Below, one piece after another: positions 13,966 through 23,014 of a stretch of 63,866 bases of DNA. The position numbers were made by a program, and so were the translations under genes. Origin of the DNA: a virus; IMG/VR virus record IMGVR_UViG_3300037421_000079, positions 1-63,866 of that record. One strand, given 5' to 3'. Every line of letters begins with the position of its first letter. Within the stretch, counting starts at the first letter, position 1. A model generated the notes under the pieces. The model did no database searches. It was not told the DNA's origin and worked only from the letters and a program-made list of their open reading frames with translations.

Positions 13966-15230
13966 GCAAGATCGCCATCTCGTTCATGTGCAAGGACCTC
14001 GTGGAGCAGTCCGCCCGTTCCCTGCCTCCCCTGACTGAGACTCGCGGCATCGACGTTTTCATCATTGACGGCTCAAAGACCCAGGAGGGCCACGATTGCT
14101 ACAAGGCCCTGCTGAAGACCGGCAACGTGACAGAGGTGCACCAGCACATCGGCGGTGGTCCCGACGCCGCGGCAGCCTATGCCTTTACGATGATGCTCAA
14201 CCATCCGAATAAGTACGACTTCGTGGGTCTGTACGAGCAGGATGTGCTTCTTGAATCTGACTGGCTCAATCGCACCATGGAGCTGTTCGAGATCGGCCGG
14301 CGTGACGGCCTGGAAGTCGGAATGGTCAGCGCTCGTTGCTACGAGGATCGCATTCTCTGTCAGCGCGACGGTTACGCCTTGGCTCATAATACCGGCTACG
14401 GAATGACGATCTACACGCGAGAAGCTGCGCGAATTTGGCTTCGCAACAAGCGCACCGGTTGGACAACAGAAAATCGCCGGCTATTCGCCCAACTCGTGGA
14501 TCGAGATATTGGGGCTTGGTGGGCTTTCCGTTATGGCGAACACCATCTTGGCAGTGACTGGTCGGCCGATCGTGTCATTGCCGCCCACGGCCTCGCCAGC
14601 CTCGCCCTCACCCCGACCGCCTGCACGGACATGCTCGATAACGACCTCGCCTACCAGCAACTGACCCTCGCTCGCCACCCCGTCGAGGCCCTGCGCGACG
14701 ACATCGGCTTCGCCAAGTTCGTCGAGCGCACCCGCATGATCCGGTCAGGCGAGTGGAGCCCCGGCCACCCTGGCGCCCGCCAGCACGCCCCGGACGGCCA
14801 CGAGGTGATCTTCCCGCACCACTGTGGCGGCCTGGGGGCCGCTTACTCCGGGCGCTGGCGCCTCAAGGCTAGCATCGGGTGGGGGCCGTTCCTGTGGGAG
14901 GCCGCGGAGCCGGGCGCCACTGTGGTGCTGTCGCTGCTCGGTTCCTGCCAGATCATGGTGACGCGCCCTGACGCGAGCGCCGGCATGGTGGAGATCGAGG
15001 CGCCTGGCGATGGCTACGGCCGCGCGGGCGTCTTCTGGCAGAACACGCTGGCGGCCACGCCTACCTGCGACATCCAGGCGATCGAGCTGAAGGGGGACTG
15101 CCAGTTCAGGCCCGTCCGGTTCACCGCCTTGACCGAGGGGGTGCGGTTTTGCGGTGTGCGCTGTCGAGATCGGCAGCCCGTGGTCGAGACCTATTCGTTC
15201 GATCATTCGATCTTGCCTCCAGTGCAATGA
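13962..15230 (+). CDS. GT2-like glycosyltransferase with C-terminal beta domain
   Basis: A 422-residue protein. Residues 1-230 have a GT-A fold: ISFMCKDLVEQSARSLPPL, GGGPDAAAAYAFTMM and DFVGLYEQDVLLESDWLN, where EQDV probably replaces DxD. Residues about 285-400 form a beta-rich domain (HCGGLGAAYSGRWRLKASIG ...) of unknown role, perhaps substrate binding. The GTG start overlaps the previous stop. With the GT75-like gene it suggests modification of a surface glycan or of phage components. Confidence 0.75.
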   Translation: MSKIAISFMCKDLVEQSARSLPPLTETRGIDVFIIDGSKTQEGHDCYKALLKTGNVTEVHQHIGGGPDAAAAYAFTMMLNHPNKYDFVGLYEQDVLLESDWLNRTMELFEIGRRDGLEVGMVSARCYEDRILCQRDGYALAHNTGYGMTIYTREAARIWLRNKRTGWTTENRRLFAQLVDRDIGAWWAFRYGEHHLGSDWSADRVIAAHGLASLALTPTACTDMLDNDLAYQQLTLARHPVEALRDDIGFAKFVERTRMIRSGEWSPGHPGARQHAPDGHEVIFPHHCGGLGAAYSGRWRLKASIGWGPFLWEAAEPGATVVLSLLGSCQIMVTRPDASAGMVEIEAPGDGYGRAGVFWQNTLAATPTCDIQAIELKGDCQFRPVRFTALTEGVRFCGVRCRDRQPVVETYSFDHSILPPVQ

Positions 15231-15258
15231 CGGTGATTATCAAACACCGGGACAAGAC

Positions 15259-15435
15259 ATGAGCGAAATAAGCCTGCGTCCGACAGCTACCGACGATTGG
15301 GAATTGTGCTTACAGGAAGGCGATCGTCTTGCTGTTCATCGAATCACATTAGACCAAATGGTGTTTCTCGCAGAGTGCAGCACTAGAATCGTATTGCAAA
15401 AGTTCGCGGGGCTCCGTAGGCCGGGCAAGGAGTGA
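15259..15435 (+). CDS. Small hypothetical protein
   Basis: A 58-residue protein, MSEISLRPTATDDWELCLQE..., ending GLRRPGKE. It starts 29 nt after the glycosyltransferase stop. No family recognised. Confidence 0.55.
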   Translation: MSEISLRPTATDDWELCLQEGDRLAVHRITLDQMVFLAECSTRIVLQKFAGLRRPGKE

Positions 15436-15441
15436 TCGAAA

Positions 15442-15702
15442 ATGGGCCAATATCAATACGAGGATGATGAGTTGCGATCTGGCCCAGGTATTGGCGGGAA
15501 ATACGTGCAGGCAAGGATTCCCAATCCGCGCCCATGGACTATTTATCGGAACAGGCGCGGATAGCCGTGCTGGTATCAGCGGTGGTTTGAAGCTTGGTGG
15601 ATACTGACGGGCAAGTGGTCGCTTCATCGCGTATGGCAAGCGGGCCATGACCACGGAACGCAGATGGAATATCACCGAACTGTCGTAAATCACGGGCGGT
15701 GA
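15442..15702 (+). pseudogene. Small phage gene interrupted by an in-frame TAG
   Basis: ATG at 15442 (GGAG about 10 nt upstream) opens a frame for 40 residues (...PNPRPWTIYRNRRG), meets TAG at 15562, and continues open without a frame change for 45 more residues (CWYQRWFEAWWILTG ... EYHRTVVNHGR) to TGA at 15700. Both halves are well composed and resemble a single intact small phage protein family (PRPWTIYRNR..CWYQRW). It is therefore either a recent nonsense allele, a readthrough gene, or a sequencing error. TAG ends other genes here (17152, 22287), so the codon is not generally reassigned. Confidence 0.65.
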
Positions 15703-15746
15703 CGATGACTGACTGTACGGCGACGTGACGATCAGGGAGAGAAATT

Positions 15747-16271
15747 GTGGCAAATGTCGATAGCGCCGATCTGGTGTTCCAAAAGTGGATGTTCCCGCTG
15801 CCAATGCAGCAACAGTCCGTTTTGGTTCTCGCGTGTCGCGGCCCGGATGGCGTCGGCAAGTTCCATCCGACGAAGGAGATCGTTTGTCGCTACCGCGCCA
15901 CTGTTCTTAAGGCCGCCTATCTTGGGCGCCCAATGGGCATAGACGAGGGCGACGACACTACGTTCATGACGTTGCTTCAATTCAGCGACGCCGCACACTG
16001 GCACTCGATCGTTCGGGTTTTCTTTGACCACGTCGATGAGATCGAGCATCACTATTTCATGCACCTTGCGCACGGCGCGGAGATCATCGGCTACAAGCAC
16101 CCTGGCGAGTTGTTCCGCCGTCGCTGGCTTTCGTTCTATCTCGCCTGTTGCCACAATCTGCATATGTTTCCTGAGACTGAGGCGGACCTTGATGCACGCC
16201 TTGCCGACTGGAATCGGGAACACTGGGATTGGCTCAAGATCGGTAAGTCGGCGTCCGCTGACGGTGAGTGA
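15747..16271 (+). CDS. Conserved phage-type hypothetical protein
   Basis: A 174-residue protein from a GTG with GGGAGAG upstream. The segment DEIEHHYFMHLAHGAEIIGYKHP is distinctive and His-rich, and FRRRWLSFYLACCHNLHM follows. It resembles proteins I have seen near terminase genes of rhizobial-type phages, but no function is established. Confidence 0.65.
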   Translation: MANVDSADLVFQKWMFPLPMQQQSVLVLACRGPDGVGKFHPTKEIVCRYRATVLKAAYLGRPMGIDEGDDTTFMTLLQFSDAAHWHSIVRVFFDHVDEIEHHYFMHLAHGAEIIGYKHPGELFRRRWLSFYLACCHNLHMFPETEADLDARLADWNREHWDWLKIGKSASADGE

Positions 16272-16286
16272 GCGTGAGATGGTTTG

Positions 16287-16739
16287 ATGGACGACTACGG
16301 CCACGACATCCCGACCGTCGCGACCCAGACCGGTCGCCGCTACCTGCCGACCTTTGCGGACCTCGTCGACCGCATGAGCATCGTGCAGCTCAAGATGATC
16401 TTCATCCCGAAGAACCGGGAGGCGTACGCGCGGGAATTGGCTGCCATCCAGCACGATATCGACCTGCTTGTTGCCGGCCGGCCGCTGAGCGCCAAGGCGG
16501 TACACGCCATCACGGTCGTCATGCTGGCGAACCGGTACATCTGGGAGAACGAGGCGCGGGCGAGGCTCGGGAGCGACGAGCAGAATCACCTGCTGCGAGC
16601 GACGCACGCGATCAACGGTGTTCGGAACCAAGCCAAGAACGTGCTGTCGCGCGAGCTGGGCGAGCGGGTAGACCTGAAGGTCGACTGCTTGGCGGCGGAT
16701 TTGCCGGCCGATATGGGAAACTGGAGGATTTGGGAATGA
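16287..16739 (+). CDS. Hypothetical helical protein
   Basis: A 150-residue protein. The TTG immediately before ATG 16287 is an alternative start. FADLVDRMSIVQLKMIFIPKN is followed by long helices through NGVRNQAKNVLSRE. Ends with an ATGA overlap into the HAD-like gene. No family recognised. Confidence 0.65.
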   Translation: MDDYGHDIPTVATQTGRRYLPTFADLVDRMSIVQLKMIFIPKNREAYARELAAIQHDIDLLVAGRPLSAKAVHAITVVMLANRYIWENEARARLGSDEQNHLLRATHAINGVRNQAKNVLSRELGERVDLKVDCLAADLPADMGNWRIWE

Positions 16740-17152
16740 GCAAGCCAATTCTTTGCTTGGACTTCGACGGCGTTCTGAACAGCTACAAGAGCGGTTGGGT
16801 CGAACACGATTTCATTCCTGACCCGCCTGTGCCGGGCGCCATGCAGTTTCTCGCGGGAGCGATCGAGCACTTCGACGTGAAGATTTACTCGTCGCGCTCG
16901 GCCAAGAAATATGACGGCGGCAAGCGTGCGATGCTCACGTGGATACGCTACTGGGCCGAGCGGGAACTGCCCAACGACGAGCCGAACTATGTGCGCAACT
17001 CGGTGCTCAACGCCATATGTTACAATGGCGAGGCGTGGCCGGACGAGAAGCCCACGGCGTTCTTGACGATCGACGATCGCGCGCTGACGTTCGACGGGAC
17101 GTGGCCCGACATCGAGACCCTCAAGGCGTTCCGGCCCTGGAACAAGAAGTAG
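16736..17152 (+). CDS. HAD-superfamily hydrolase-like protein
   Basis: A 138-residue protein. LCLDFDGVLNSY is HAD motif I (nucleophile Asp 8 and Asp 10), IYSSRSAKK is a motif II-like Ser region with a following Lys, and FLTIDDRALTFDG is motif IV. The small size and absence of a large cap suggest a nucleotide or polynucleotide phosphatase of the kind found in phages. GGAGG lies upstream of the ATG. Confidence 0.8.
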   Translation: MSKPILCLDFDGVLNSYKSGWVEHDFIPDPPVPGAMQFLAGAIEHFDVKIYSSRSAKKYDGGKRAMLTWIRYWAERELPNDEPNYVRNSVLNAICYNGEAWPDEKPTAFLTIDDRALTFDGTWPDIETLKAFRPWNKK

Positions 17153-17191
17153 TTGCCTTTCGGCCTGTTCAGCGATTAGGAGAGTTGTTTC

Positions 17192-17488
17192 ATGGGAACC
17201 AGCTATTTTTCGTCGGCACGAGAGCGTAAAGATTACATGGCTGAAATGGCTAAACAGGCGGATGCGAGAAATGCTAAAGAAGCAGCGCGCATCAAGGACG
17301 AGCGTGACAAGCTCGCGGCAAAAATCGTCATGGCCGTGGTGGACAAGATCGTGAAGGACATCATCCGCCCTGGCCCAGACCCAGAGGAACGCGAGTGTTA
17401 CGAAATGGCTGGAGAGGTTCGCGCGATCGTCCCGGACCTCGAAAAGCTCGCCAAGCGCATCATCGACGCGAACGACGGCGTCGAATAA
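17192..17488 (+). CDS. Helical hypothetical protein upstream of terminase
   Basis: A 98-residue, Lys/Glu/Ala-rich, largely helical protein (MGTSYFSSARERKDYMAEM ...). TTAGGAGAG precedes the ATG. Its position just before the large terminase subunit makes a small-terminase role conceivable, but no HTH or other signature supports it. Confidence 0.6.
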   Translation: MGTSYFSSARERKDYMAEMAKQADARNAKEAARIKDERDKLAAKIVMAVVDKIVKDIIRPGPDPEERECYEMAGEVRAIVPDLEKLAKRIIDANDGVE

Positions 17489-17528
17489 GCCGCGTTGATT
17501 TCGCCCGCAATCCGGGTATGCTGCCAGC

Positions 17529-19445
17529 ATGGCAGGCTGGTCGCACCAGAAGCGGGTCGCGTTCGAGAAGTCGTTCTACGCGTTCCTCGGGTCCTGCTGG
17601 ATCAATTCGAAGAACCAGGGGTTCATTTGCCTCGGGGAGCACCTGTACTATGGGCAGCGACTCTTCATCACCGCCATCCTCGATGGCCTCGAAGCCGACA
17701 AGCACAAGTTTTATTGTCTCAAGTCCCGTCAATTGGGCATCACCACTATCATCCGGGTTCTATGCGCTTTTTATCTCGGATTGCACCGCGGACTCAAGGG
17801 TTGCCTCGTGTTCGATACCGGTGAGAATCGCAACGAGGCCCGCAAGGAGCTGACCACCCTCATCAAGGACCTGCCCGTCAAACTCAAGTTTCCTGAGATC
17901 GCCAAGGGGGGTGACAACCGCGAGGGCCTCACCCTTACCAACAACGCCCGCATCCTGTTCAAGTCGGCTGGCGTCCGCAAGTCGAAATCATCGGGCGGCC
18001 TCGGCCGATCGGTGGGCCTCACGCTCGCGCACCTGTCCGAGCTTTGCTCTTACGATGATCCTGCCGGCCTCGAAGCGTTTGAGAACTCACTGTCGGAGGA
18101 GCATCCCGATCGATTGTATATTTATGAAAGTACCGCTAGAGGTTTTAACCTTTGGTTCAAAATTTGGGAGCAGGCCAAGCTCGACGATTTGCACTGCGTG
18201 ACGGTCTTCCTCGGCTGGTGGTCGCATCCCAGCCAGCGCATCCCGCGCGACCATCCCGACTTCGCGCGCTACGGTGTCTACGAGCCGACTCCGAAAGAGC
18301 AGGAGAAGATCGACGCGGTCAAGCGTCAGTACGGCTTCGAGGTCGACCAGGAGCAGCTCGCGTGGGTCAGGCGAAAGCTCGACCCGGCCGCGCAGGCGCA
18401 GGGCGACGCCGACCCCGAGTTCGAGGGCAACTCGGAGAAGGTGCAGGAGCAGCCCTGGACCGAGGAGGAGGCGTTCCAGCAGACCGGCGCCATCTTCTTC
18501 TCGTCCGAGAAGCTGACCGAGCAGGCGCACAAGTGGGGCAGCGACAAGTTCAACGCCTACATGTACTCGGTCGGGGCCGAGTTTCAGGACACGATCATCC
18601 TGCGGGCGCAGAACACCAAGGTGATGGACCTGCGGGTGTGGGAGGAGCCCGACCCGAACAGCGGCGTCTACGCGATCGGGGCAGACCCGGCGTACGGCGA
18701 GAACGAGAAGAACGACCGGTCGTCCATCCAGGTGCTGCGCTGCTACTCGGACGGCGTCGACCAGGTGGCCGAGTACGCGTCCCCGCTGGTGTCCACCCAG
18801 CAGTTCGCCTGGGTGATCGCCAGCCTGCTCGGCTGGTACGGCAGCGGGAAGGCCGAGGTTCGCTACATCCTCGAACTCAACGGCCCTGGTATGGCCGTCT
18901 GGAACGAGTTGAAGCAGTTGCGCGCCCGGATCGACGCGGGCTACCAGCTGCCCGAGATCGAGGACAAGGGCCTGCGCGACGTGTTCCGCAACGTCCGCAC
19001 CTACATCTACAGCCGGCCGGACGCGGTCGGCCCCGGCACCAACGTGCACTTCAAGACGCACACCGCCCAGAAGGTGATGCTGATGGAGCGGCTGCGCGAC
19101 TTCACGAATTACATGATGCGCGTCCACTCGTTCGACACCATCAAGGAGATGGCGACCGTTGCGCGCGACGGCGACTCGATCTCGGCGCCGTCCGGCATGC
19201 ACGACGACAAGACGTTTGCGCTTGCGCTTGCGTCGCATTGCTGGGAGACCAAGATACGGCCCGGCCTGATCGTCGCCCGCCGGTCGCGTGACGCCGAGGC
19301 TGCGCGCACGCGCCTGAGCATCACCGACCAGGTGGCCCTGTTCCAGGGCAACATGTTGGAGCAGTTCTTTGCGTCCAAGAAGGCGCAGCGAGTTCAAGAT
19401 TTGCGGCAGGCGCGGAGGCAGCAGTGGCGATACGGTCGGCGCTGA
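17529..19445 (+). CDS. Terminase large subunit
   Basis: A 638-residue DNA-packaging motor. The ATPase domain has a Walker A-like KSRQLGITT near residue 64 and a Walker B-type LTLAHLSELCSY. The nuclease domain has YAIGADPAYGENEKND near residue 383, YILELNGPGM and the HDDKTFALALA segment. These acidic residues fit the RNase H-like terminase nuclease that cuts concatemers. A TTGATT/TATGCT promoter-like pair (about 17494-17521) lies just before the ATG. Terminal type cannot be read from this contig. Confidence 0.95.
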   Translation: MAGWSHQKRVAFEKSFYAFLGSCWINSKNQGFICLGEHLYYGQRLFITAILDGLEADKHKFYCLKSRQLGITTIIRVLCAFYLGLHRGLKGCLVFDTGENRNEARKELTTLIKDLPVKLKFPEIAKGGDNREGLTLTNNARILFKSAGVRKSKSSGGLGRSVGLTLAHLSELCSYDDPAGLEAFENSLSEEHPDRLYIYESTARGFNLWFKIWEQAKLDDLHCVTVFLGWWSHPSQRIPRDHPDFARYGVYEPTPKEQEKIDAVKRQYGFEVDQEQLAWVRRKLDPAAQAQGDADPEFEGNSEKVQEQPWTEEEAFQQTGAIFFSSEKLTEQAHKWGSDKFNAYMYSVGAEFQDTIILRAQNTKVMDLRVWEEPDPNSGVYAIGADPAYGENEKNDRSSIQVLRCYSDGVDQVAEYASPLVSTQQFAWVIASLLGWYGSGKAEVRYILELNGPGMAVWNELKQLRARIDAGYQLPEIEDKGLRDVFRNVRTYIYSRPDAVGPGTNVHFKTHTAQKVMLMERLRDFTNYMMRVHSFDTIKEMATVARDGDSISAPSGMHDDKTFALALASHCWETKIRPGLIVARRSRDAEAARTRLSITDQVALFQGNMLEQFFASKKAQRVQDLRQARRQQWRYGRR

Positions 19446-19618
19446 CCGAGGCGGGCTTGATCGCCCGGGTCAAGCACATGATGCGGTGCCAGGACGGCGG
19501 CGCCTACCCGGAGGTGGACGCCGCCATCGAGGATGCGCTACGCTGCGGCCACGACAACGCCTGGGACATCGCCAACCACGCATGGGCCAAGCTCGGTTAT
19601 AGGGCGCACGAGAGATGA
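19424..19618 (+). CDS. Small hypothetical protein
   Basis: A 64-residue protein starting at a GTG inside the terminase 3' end. MAIRSALTEAGLIARVKHMM and the cysteines at MRCQDG and LRCGHD are visible. ATGA overlap with the HNH gene. Function unknown. Confidence 0.5.
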   Translation: MAIRSALTEAGLIARVKHMMRCQDGGAYPEVDAAIEDALRCGHDNAWDIANHAWAKLGYRAHER

Positions 19619-20097
19619 CGCAAGATTATGGCTATAACCGTTTTTCTCGGCGCTGCCCAAAAAGGACGCCGGTCGAAGAAAGAATTCTAGCGTGGGTTTC
19701 CCCGGAACCCAATTCGGGGTGTTGGATTTGGATGGGGAATCTTAGTCCAGAAGGTTACGGACGAATAGGTATAAATCGACGGAAAATGTATGCGCATAGA
19801 ATTTCGTACGAGTGTTTTGTTGGGGTCATTCCATCCGGTTTAGAGCTAGATCATAAGTGTCGAATGCGTTGCTGCGTTAATCCTGAGCATCTTGAGCCTG
19901 TAACCCATCGAGAAAATGGGTTACGTGGCATAAGCCCGCTAGCAGAAAATGCGAGAAAAACGAGTTGTGTAAATGGACACGCGTTTACGCCTGAAAATAC
20001 ACATGTTGGCAAGAGCGGAAGAAAATGCAAAGCTTGTCGGGCTGCTACTATGAAGAGGTTGCGCTATGAGACTCGTATGTCCCGGATGCAAGGGTAA
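19615..20097 (+). CDS. HNH homing endonuclease (free-standing)
   Basis: A 160-residue protein of the HNH_3 type. CWIWMGNLSPEGYGRIGI, YAHRISYECFVG, ELDHKCRMRCCVNPEHLEPVTHREN is the His-Asn-His core with its cysteine pair, and SCVNGHAFTPENTHV is the C-terminal zinc-type motif. The gene is clearly less GC-rich than its neighbours, and overlaps the next gene by 32 bp. It lies between terminase and portal, a classic site for homing genes, and is probably a recent mobile arrival. Confidence 0.92.
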   Translation: MTQDYGYNRFSRRCPKRTPVEERILAWVSPEPNSGCWIWMGNLSPEGYGRIGINRRKMYAHRISYECFVGVIPSGLELDHKCRMRCCVNPEHLEPVTHRENGLRGISPLAENARKTSCVNGHAFTPENTHVGKSGRKCKACRAATMKRLRYETRMSRMQG

Positions 20098-20566
20098 ATT
20101 TCCCTGGGATACAAAGCTTCCTTGGCCTGAGCGATGCCCATTGCCTGGCTGTGGGTTTGACACGAGTTTGCCGGACGACAACGTGATCTCAATGCCGGCC
20201 CTGCGCAGTGCGGTGACGAGCGCCAACGACAAGCTCTATCGCGACATGGAGAAGGGCAGTGAGCATCGCATGCACTTGGCCGCCGAGGCCGCGGGCGTGC
20301 CGGCGTCCGAGATGTCGCACCTCAAGATCACCAACATGCGGGACAACACCCGGCCGGGCGAGATCGCCGCGATGGAGGACCCGGCGCCCGCGCAGCGCCT
20401 CGGGCTGCGGTCCAGCATGGACGCGTTCAAGGGCGGTGAGGGGTTCGAGTTGGGAGCCGGCATCGCGTCCGGGGCCGTCAACGTGAACGGTCAGGTCTTC
20501 CAGGGCGTGGAGCCGCGCGCTGGCGCGAACGCGATGAGTCGCATCAAGCGGCAGTTTGGTGCTTGA
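20066..20566 (+). CDS. Zinc-ribbon N-terminal hypothetical protein
   Basis: A 166-residue protein. The N-terminus LVCPGCKGKF...ERCPLPGCGF forms a four-cysteine zinc ribbon. The rest is Gly/Ala-rich with little predicted structure. GAGG lies upstream of the ATG, inside the HNH gene. It immediately precedes the portal gene (one-base overlap), suggesting a virion-assembly or head-completion role, by position only. Confidence 0.65.
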   Translation: MRLVCPGCKGKFPWDTKLPWPERCPLPGCGFDTSLPDDNVISMPALRSAVTSANDKLYRDMEKGSEHRMHLAAEAAGVPASEMSHLKITNMRDNTRPGEIAAMEDPAPAQRLGLRSSMDAFKGGEGFELGAGIASGAVNVNGQVFQGVEPRAGANAMSRIKRQFGA

Positions 20567-22287
20567 TGCTCCCCGTCCCGGACAAAGAACGCGACATTCT
20601 GGCGTTTGCCAACGAGCTGATCGAGCAGTGCCGGGTCAGTGTGGGGATGCGGTCGGCCTATTACCGGCTGATGAACGCCATCGCGGAGACCGGCCGGTAC
20701 GACGGCACCAAGTCGCTCATAAACTTGCTGTTCAGGCACCTCGATCGCACCGCCTCGCACCTGTACAGCCCGGTCGAGCTGAAGTTCACCATGGACTTCG
20801 AGCGGCCGTACCCGAAGTTCGTGTACGACCGGGCCTCCGAGGTCGGCAAGGTGGTCACCCGCCAGTGGGAGCGTTCCAACACCGACATCCTGTTTGGTCG
20901 CGGGGTGTTTGAGGCGCTCAAGTACGGGGCTTGCATCCCCAAGCAGTGGCCCGAGTTGGATCACACCGAGCGGGATGGCACCGAGGTCTTCAAGTACAAG
21001 GCCAAGCTGGTGATGCCGTGGAATTTCGGCGTCTACCGGGAGGACGAGAACGACATCAACGAGCAGGAAGCCCTGTGTGAGACGATGACCCTCACACTCC
21101 CGGAAGTGTGGCGGCGCATCTGGCGGCTGCCGAAGGCCGAGAAGCTGATGGAGCGCATCAGGGCGCACGCCCGGCGGGGCGAGGCCGGGTCCGAGCCCAC
21201 CAGTTTCTTCCACCAGGTGCTGTCGACCTCGCAGATCAACACGGGCGTGCAGGGCATGACCCAGCCGGTGCCGGGCGGCATCGTGCAGCTCAACAACGAC
21301 CCTAACTACGCCATCATGGGGCCGGTGGTGGCTGCCGACGTGGTGCAGATGCACGAGCTGTGGGTCAAGGACGAGCACGACTATACGACCATCCAGCTTA
21401 TTGAACCAGATATATTGATAGCGCCCTTGATGAAGCGGTCCAACCTGCTGATCAAGGATAGCCGCCTGCAGCCGTATCGGCTCATTCAGCCCAACGAGGT
21501 TACCAACTGGTTCTGGGGGCGCAGCGAGCTGGTTGATATGATCGAGCCGCAGGGTCTGCTGTCGGCGTGGTGCGACGACTTCCGGCGCCTTGTCGGCATG
21601 CAGGTCGACAAGCTCATAGGATTCACGGGCGAGACTGGGATCACGGACGAGCTGTACGCGCAATTTCGGTTGGTCGGGTATTTGAACCTCGGGGCGGGGG
21701 CGGACATCAAGGACGTGACGCCCAAGATTCCGTCCGAGCTTTTGCCCGCCATCAAGTGGCTGATCGAGACTGTTAACCAGCTGGGCGGTTTCCCCAACAT
21801 CATGCAGGGGCAGGGCGAGCAGGGCGTGCGAGCGGGCGTGCACGCGTCGACCTTGCTCAAGACCGCCTCGCCGACGCTGCGCGACCGCGCCCTGCTGGTG
21901 GAGCGGCAGTGCGCCATCATGGCGGACCTCACTCTGCAGATACGCGAGGCCAAGGACGCTTCGCACTATTGGATCAAGGCCGACCAGCCGATCAAGGACG
22001 TGGAGGACACCAAGTTCCTGCTGTCCGAGTTGCCGGATGATTGGCGCATCACGGTCGACAGTCACTCGTCGAGCCCGATCTTCTCGGACGAGAACCAGCA
22101 ACTGGTGTTCGGCGCGCATGCGCGCGGGGTGGTGGATGCCGAGTACGTGATCGACAACACCAACCTGCCCAACAAGGAAGTCGCCAAGCTGCGGCTGCGC
22201 GAGAAGGAGAAGAAGCAGGCCGAGCTGCTGGCCGCGCATCCCGAACTGCTGCACGACATCTTCAAGCACAAGGGTGGGAAAAAATAG
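20566..22287 (+). CDS. Portal protein
   Basis: A 573-residue protein in the canonical place after terminase. It has the size and composition of podovirus-type head-tail connectors: an N-terminal helical wing (RDILAFANELIEQCRVSVG), a long central domain, and a charged helical C-terminus (KLRLREKEKKQAELLAAHP). VTNWFWGRSELVDMIEPQGLL matches a stem/crown-proximal helix region of such portals. Called from context, length and pattern. Confidence 0.85.
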   Translation: MLPVPDKERDILAFANELIEQCRVSVGMRSAYYRLMNAIAETGRYDGTKSLINLLFRHLDRTASHLYSPVELKFTMDFERPYPKFVYDRASEVGKVVTRQWERSNTDILFGRGVFEALKYGACIPKQWPELDHTERDGTEVFKYKAKLVMPWNFGVYREDENDINEQEALCETMTLTLPEVWRRIWRLPKAEKLMERIRAHARRGEAGSEPTSFFHQVLSTSQINTGVQGMTQPVPGGIVQLNNDPNYAIMGPVVAADVVQMHELWVKDEHDYTTIQLIEPDILIAPLMKRSNLLIKDSRLQPYRLIQPNEVTNWFWGRSELVDMIEPQGLLSAWCDDFRRLVGMQVDKLIGFTGETGITDELYAQFRLVGYLNLGAGADIKDVTPKIPSELLPAIKWLIETVNQLGGFPNIMQGQGEQGVRAGVHASTLLKTASPTLRDRALLVERQCAIMADLTLQIREAKDASHYWIKADQPIKDVEDTKFLLSELPDDWRITVDSHSSSPIFSDENQQLVFGAHARGVVDAEYVIDNTNLPNKEVAKLRLREKEKKQAELLAAHPELLHDIFKHKGGKK

Positions 22288-22405
22288 TTGCCAGGATCGC
22301 CGCCCTTGAACGGTGTACGCTGCAGCCCGATCCAGGCCCGCAGAGCGGCTTTCTTTGACCCGACCTCCTGGCTGGCCGAGCGCGTTGCGCCCGGAGGGGC
22401 AACCA
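22288..22405. other. Convergent intergenic gap
   Basis: This 118-bp gap lies between the portal stop and the stop of the opposing gene. A short CCGC-aga-GCGG stem followed by CTTTCTTT (about 22338-22356) could be a weak terminator for the portal transcript. Nothing else is evident. Confidence 0.3.
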
Positions 22406-22771
22406 TCAATTCCGCGGGAACGGCCCGTTTCCCATTGGGGATATCATCGACGGGCCTTGTGCCATGGCGGCGGTGCGCAGCACCGGGTCGGCGTGCGCGT
22501 CCTGCTGGGCCTTGGCGCGGGTGCGCGCTTCGTGCAGGTAGCGCTCGATGTGGGCCAGACGGGTGAGGCTCAGGTCTTCGAGCACGGCGCCGATGAATTT
22601 TGCTAATGTGAGCAACACGCGCTGACCGAAGTCGTCACTGATTACGACGACATTGCCGGGATCAGCATTCAGCATCGCTATGCTGTTCCACGCCTTTTCG
22701 GCTGCCTCTTTGGTCTTGAACATCAGCGCCCAGATGACCGGGCCGTCGAGCGCGACAGACAGACTGAACAT
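22406..22771 (-). CDS. Hypothetical protein in antisense island
   Basis: A 121-residue protein starting at an ATG that overlaps the HTH gene stop (TGATG). FSLSVALDGPVIWALMFKTKEAAEKAWN looks like a ferredoxin-like alpha/beta fold, followed by a helical region and a Met/Pro-rich tail. With the HTH gene it forms a two-gene leftward operon inside the rightward late region. Function unknown. Confidence 0.6.
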   Translation of the reverse strand: MFSLSVALDGPVIWALMFKTKEAAEKAWNSIAMLNADPGNVVVISDDFGQRVLLTLAKFIGAVLEDLSLTRLAHIERYLHEARTRAKAQQDAHADPVLRTAAMAQGPSMISPMGNGPFPRN

Positions 22772-22983
22772 CAGAGCTCTCCTTGGTCTCGTTCGCGTTT
22801 CCATTCCATGAATTTGTCGGCCGGAAATCGCAGACAGTTACGACTGAATCGGCGGACGGGCGGGCGCTGTTTTTTGTCGGGGTGGCGCAGCCAGCGATAG
22901 AGAGTTTGCACGTGCACTCTGGCGATGTCGGCGGCTTCCTTCGCGACGAGGAATTGCTGACCGTTCGGGCCGTTTGGCGCCAT
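22771..22983 (-). CDS. Excisionase-family (MerR-like) helix-turn-helix protein
   Basis: A 70-residue protein. FLVAKEAADIARVHVQTLYRWLRHP is the HTH_17/excisionase-type recognition element, followed by the RRFSRNCLRFPADKFMEWKRER wing. The start is taken at ATG 22983; a GTG at 22998 is an alternative. It is transcribed against the late genes and faces palindromes at 23015-23024 and 23104-23120, so it may regulate the divergent capsid operon. Confidence 0.75.
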   Translation of the reverse strand: MAPNGPNGQQFLVAKEAADIARVHVQTLYRWLRHPDKKQRPPVRRFSRNCLRFPADKFMEWKRERDQGEL

Positions 22984-23014
22984 GAGGTTTAAGCCCACAT
23001 AGTGAAGTCTCTGC

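Noticed and set aside
18087-19397. 436-codon reverse frame opposite terminase
   Set aside because: Leu/Val/Arg/His-rich shadow typical of high-GC antisense frames; terminase motifs are clear on the plus strand.
20491-22269. 592-codon reverse frame opposite the portal gene
   Set aside because: Shadow composition and no initiation signal; portal gene is better supported by context.
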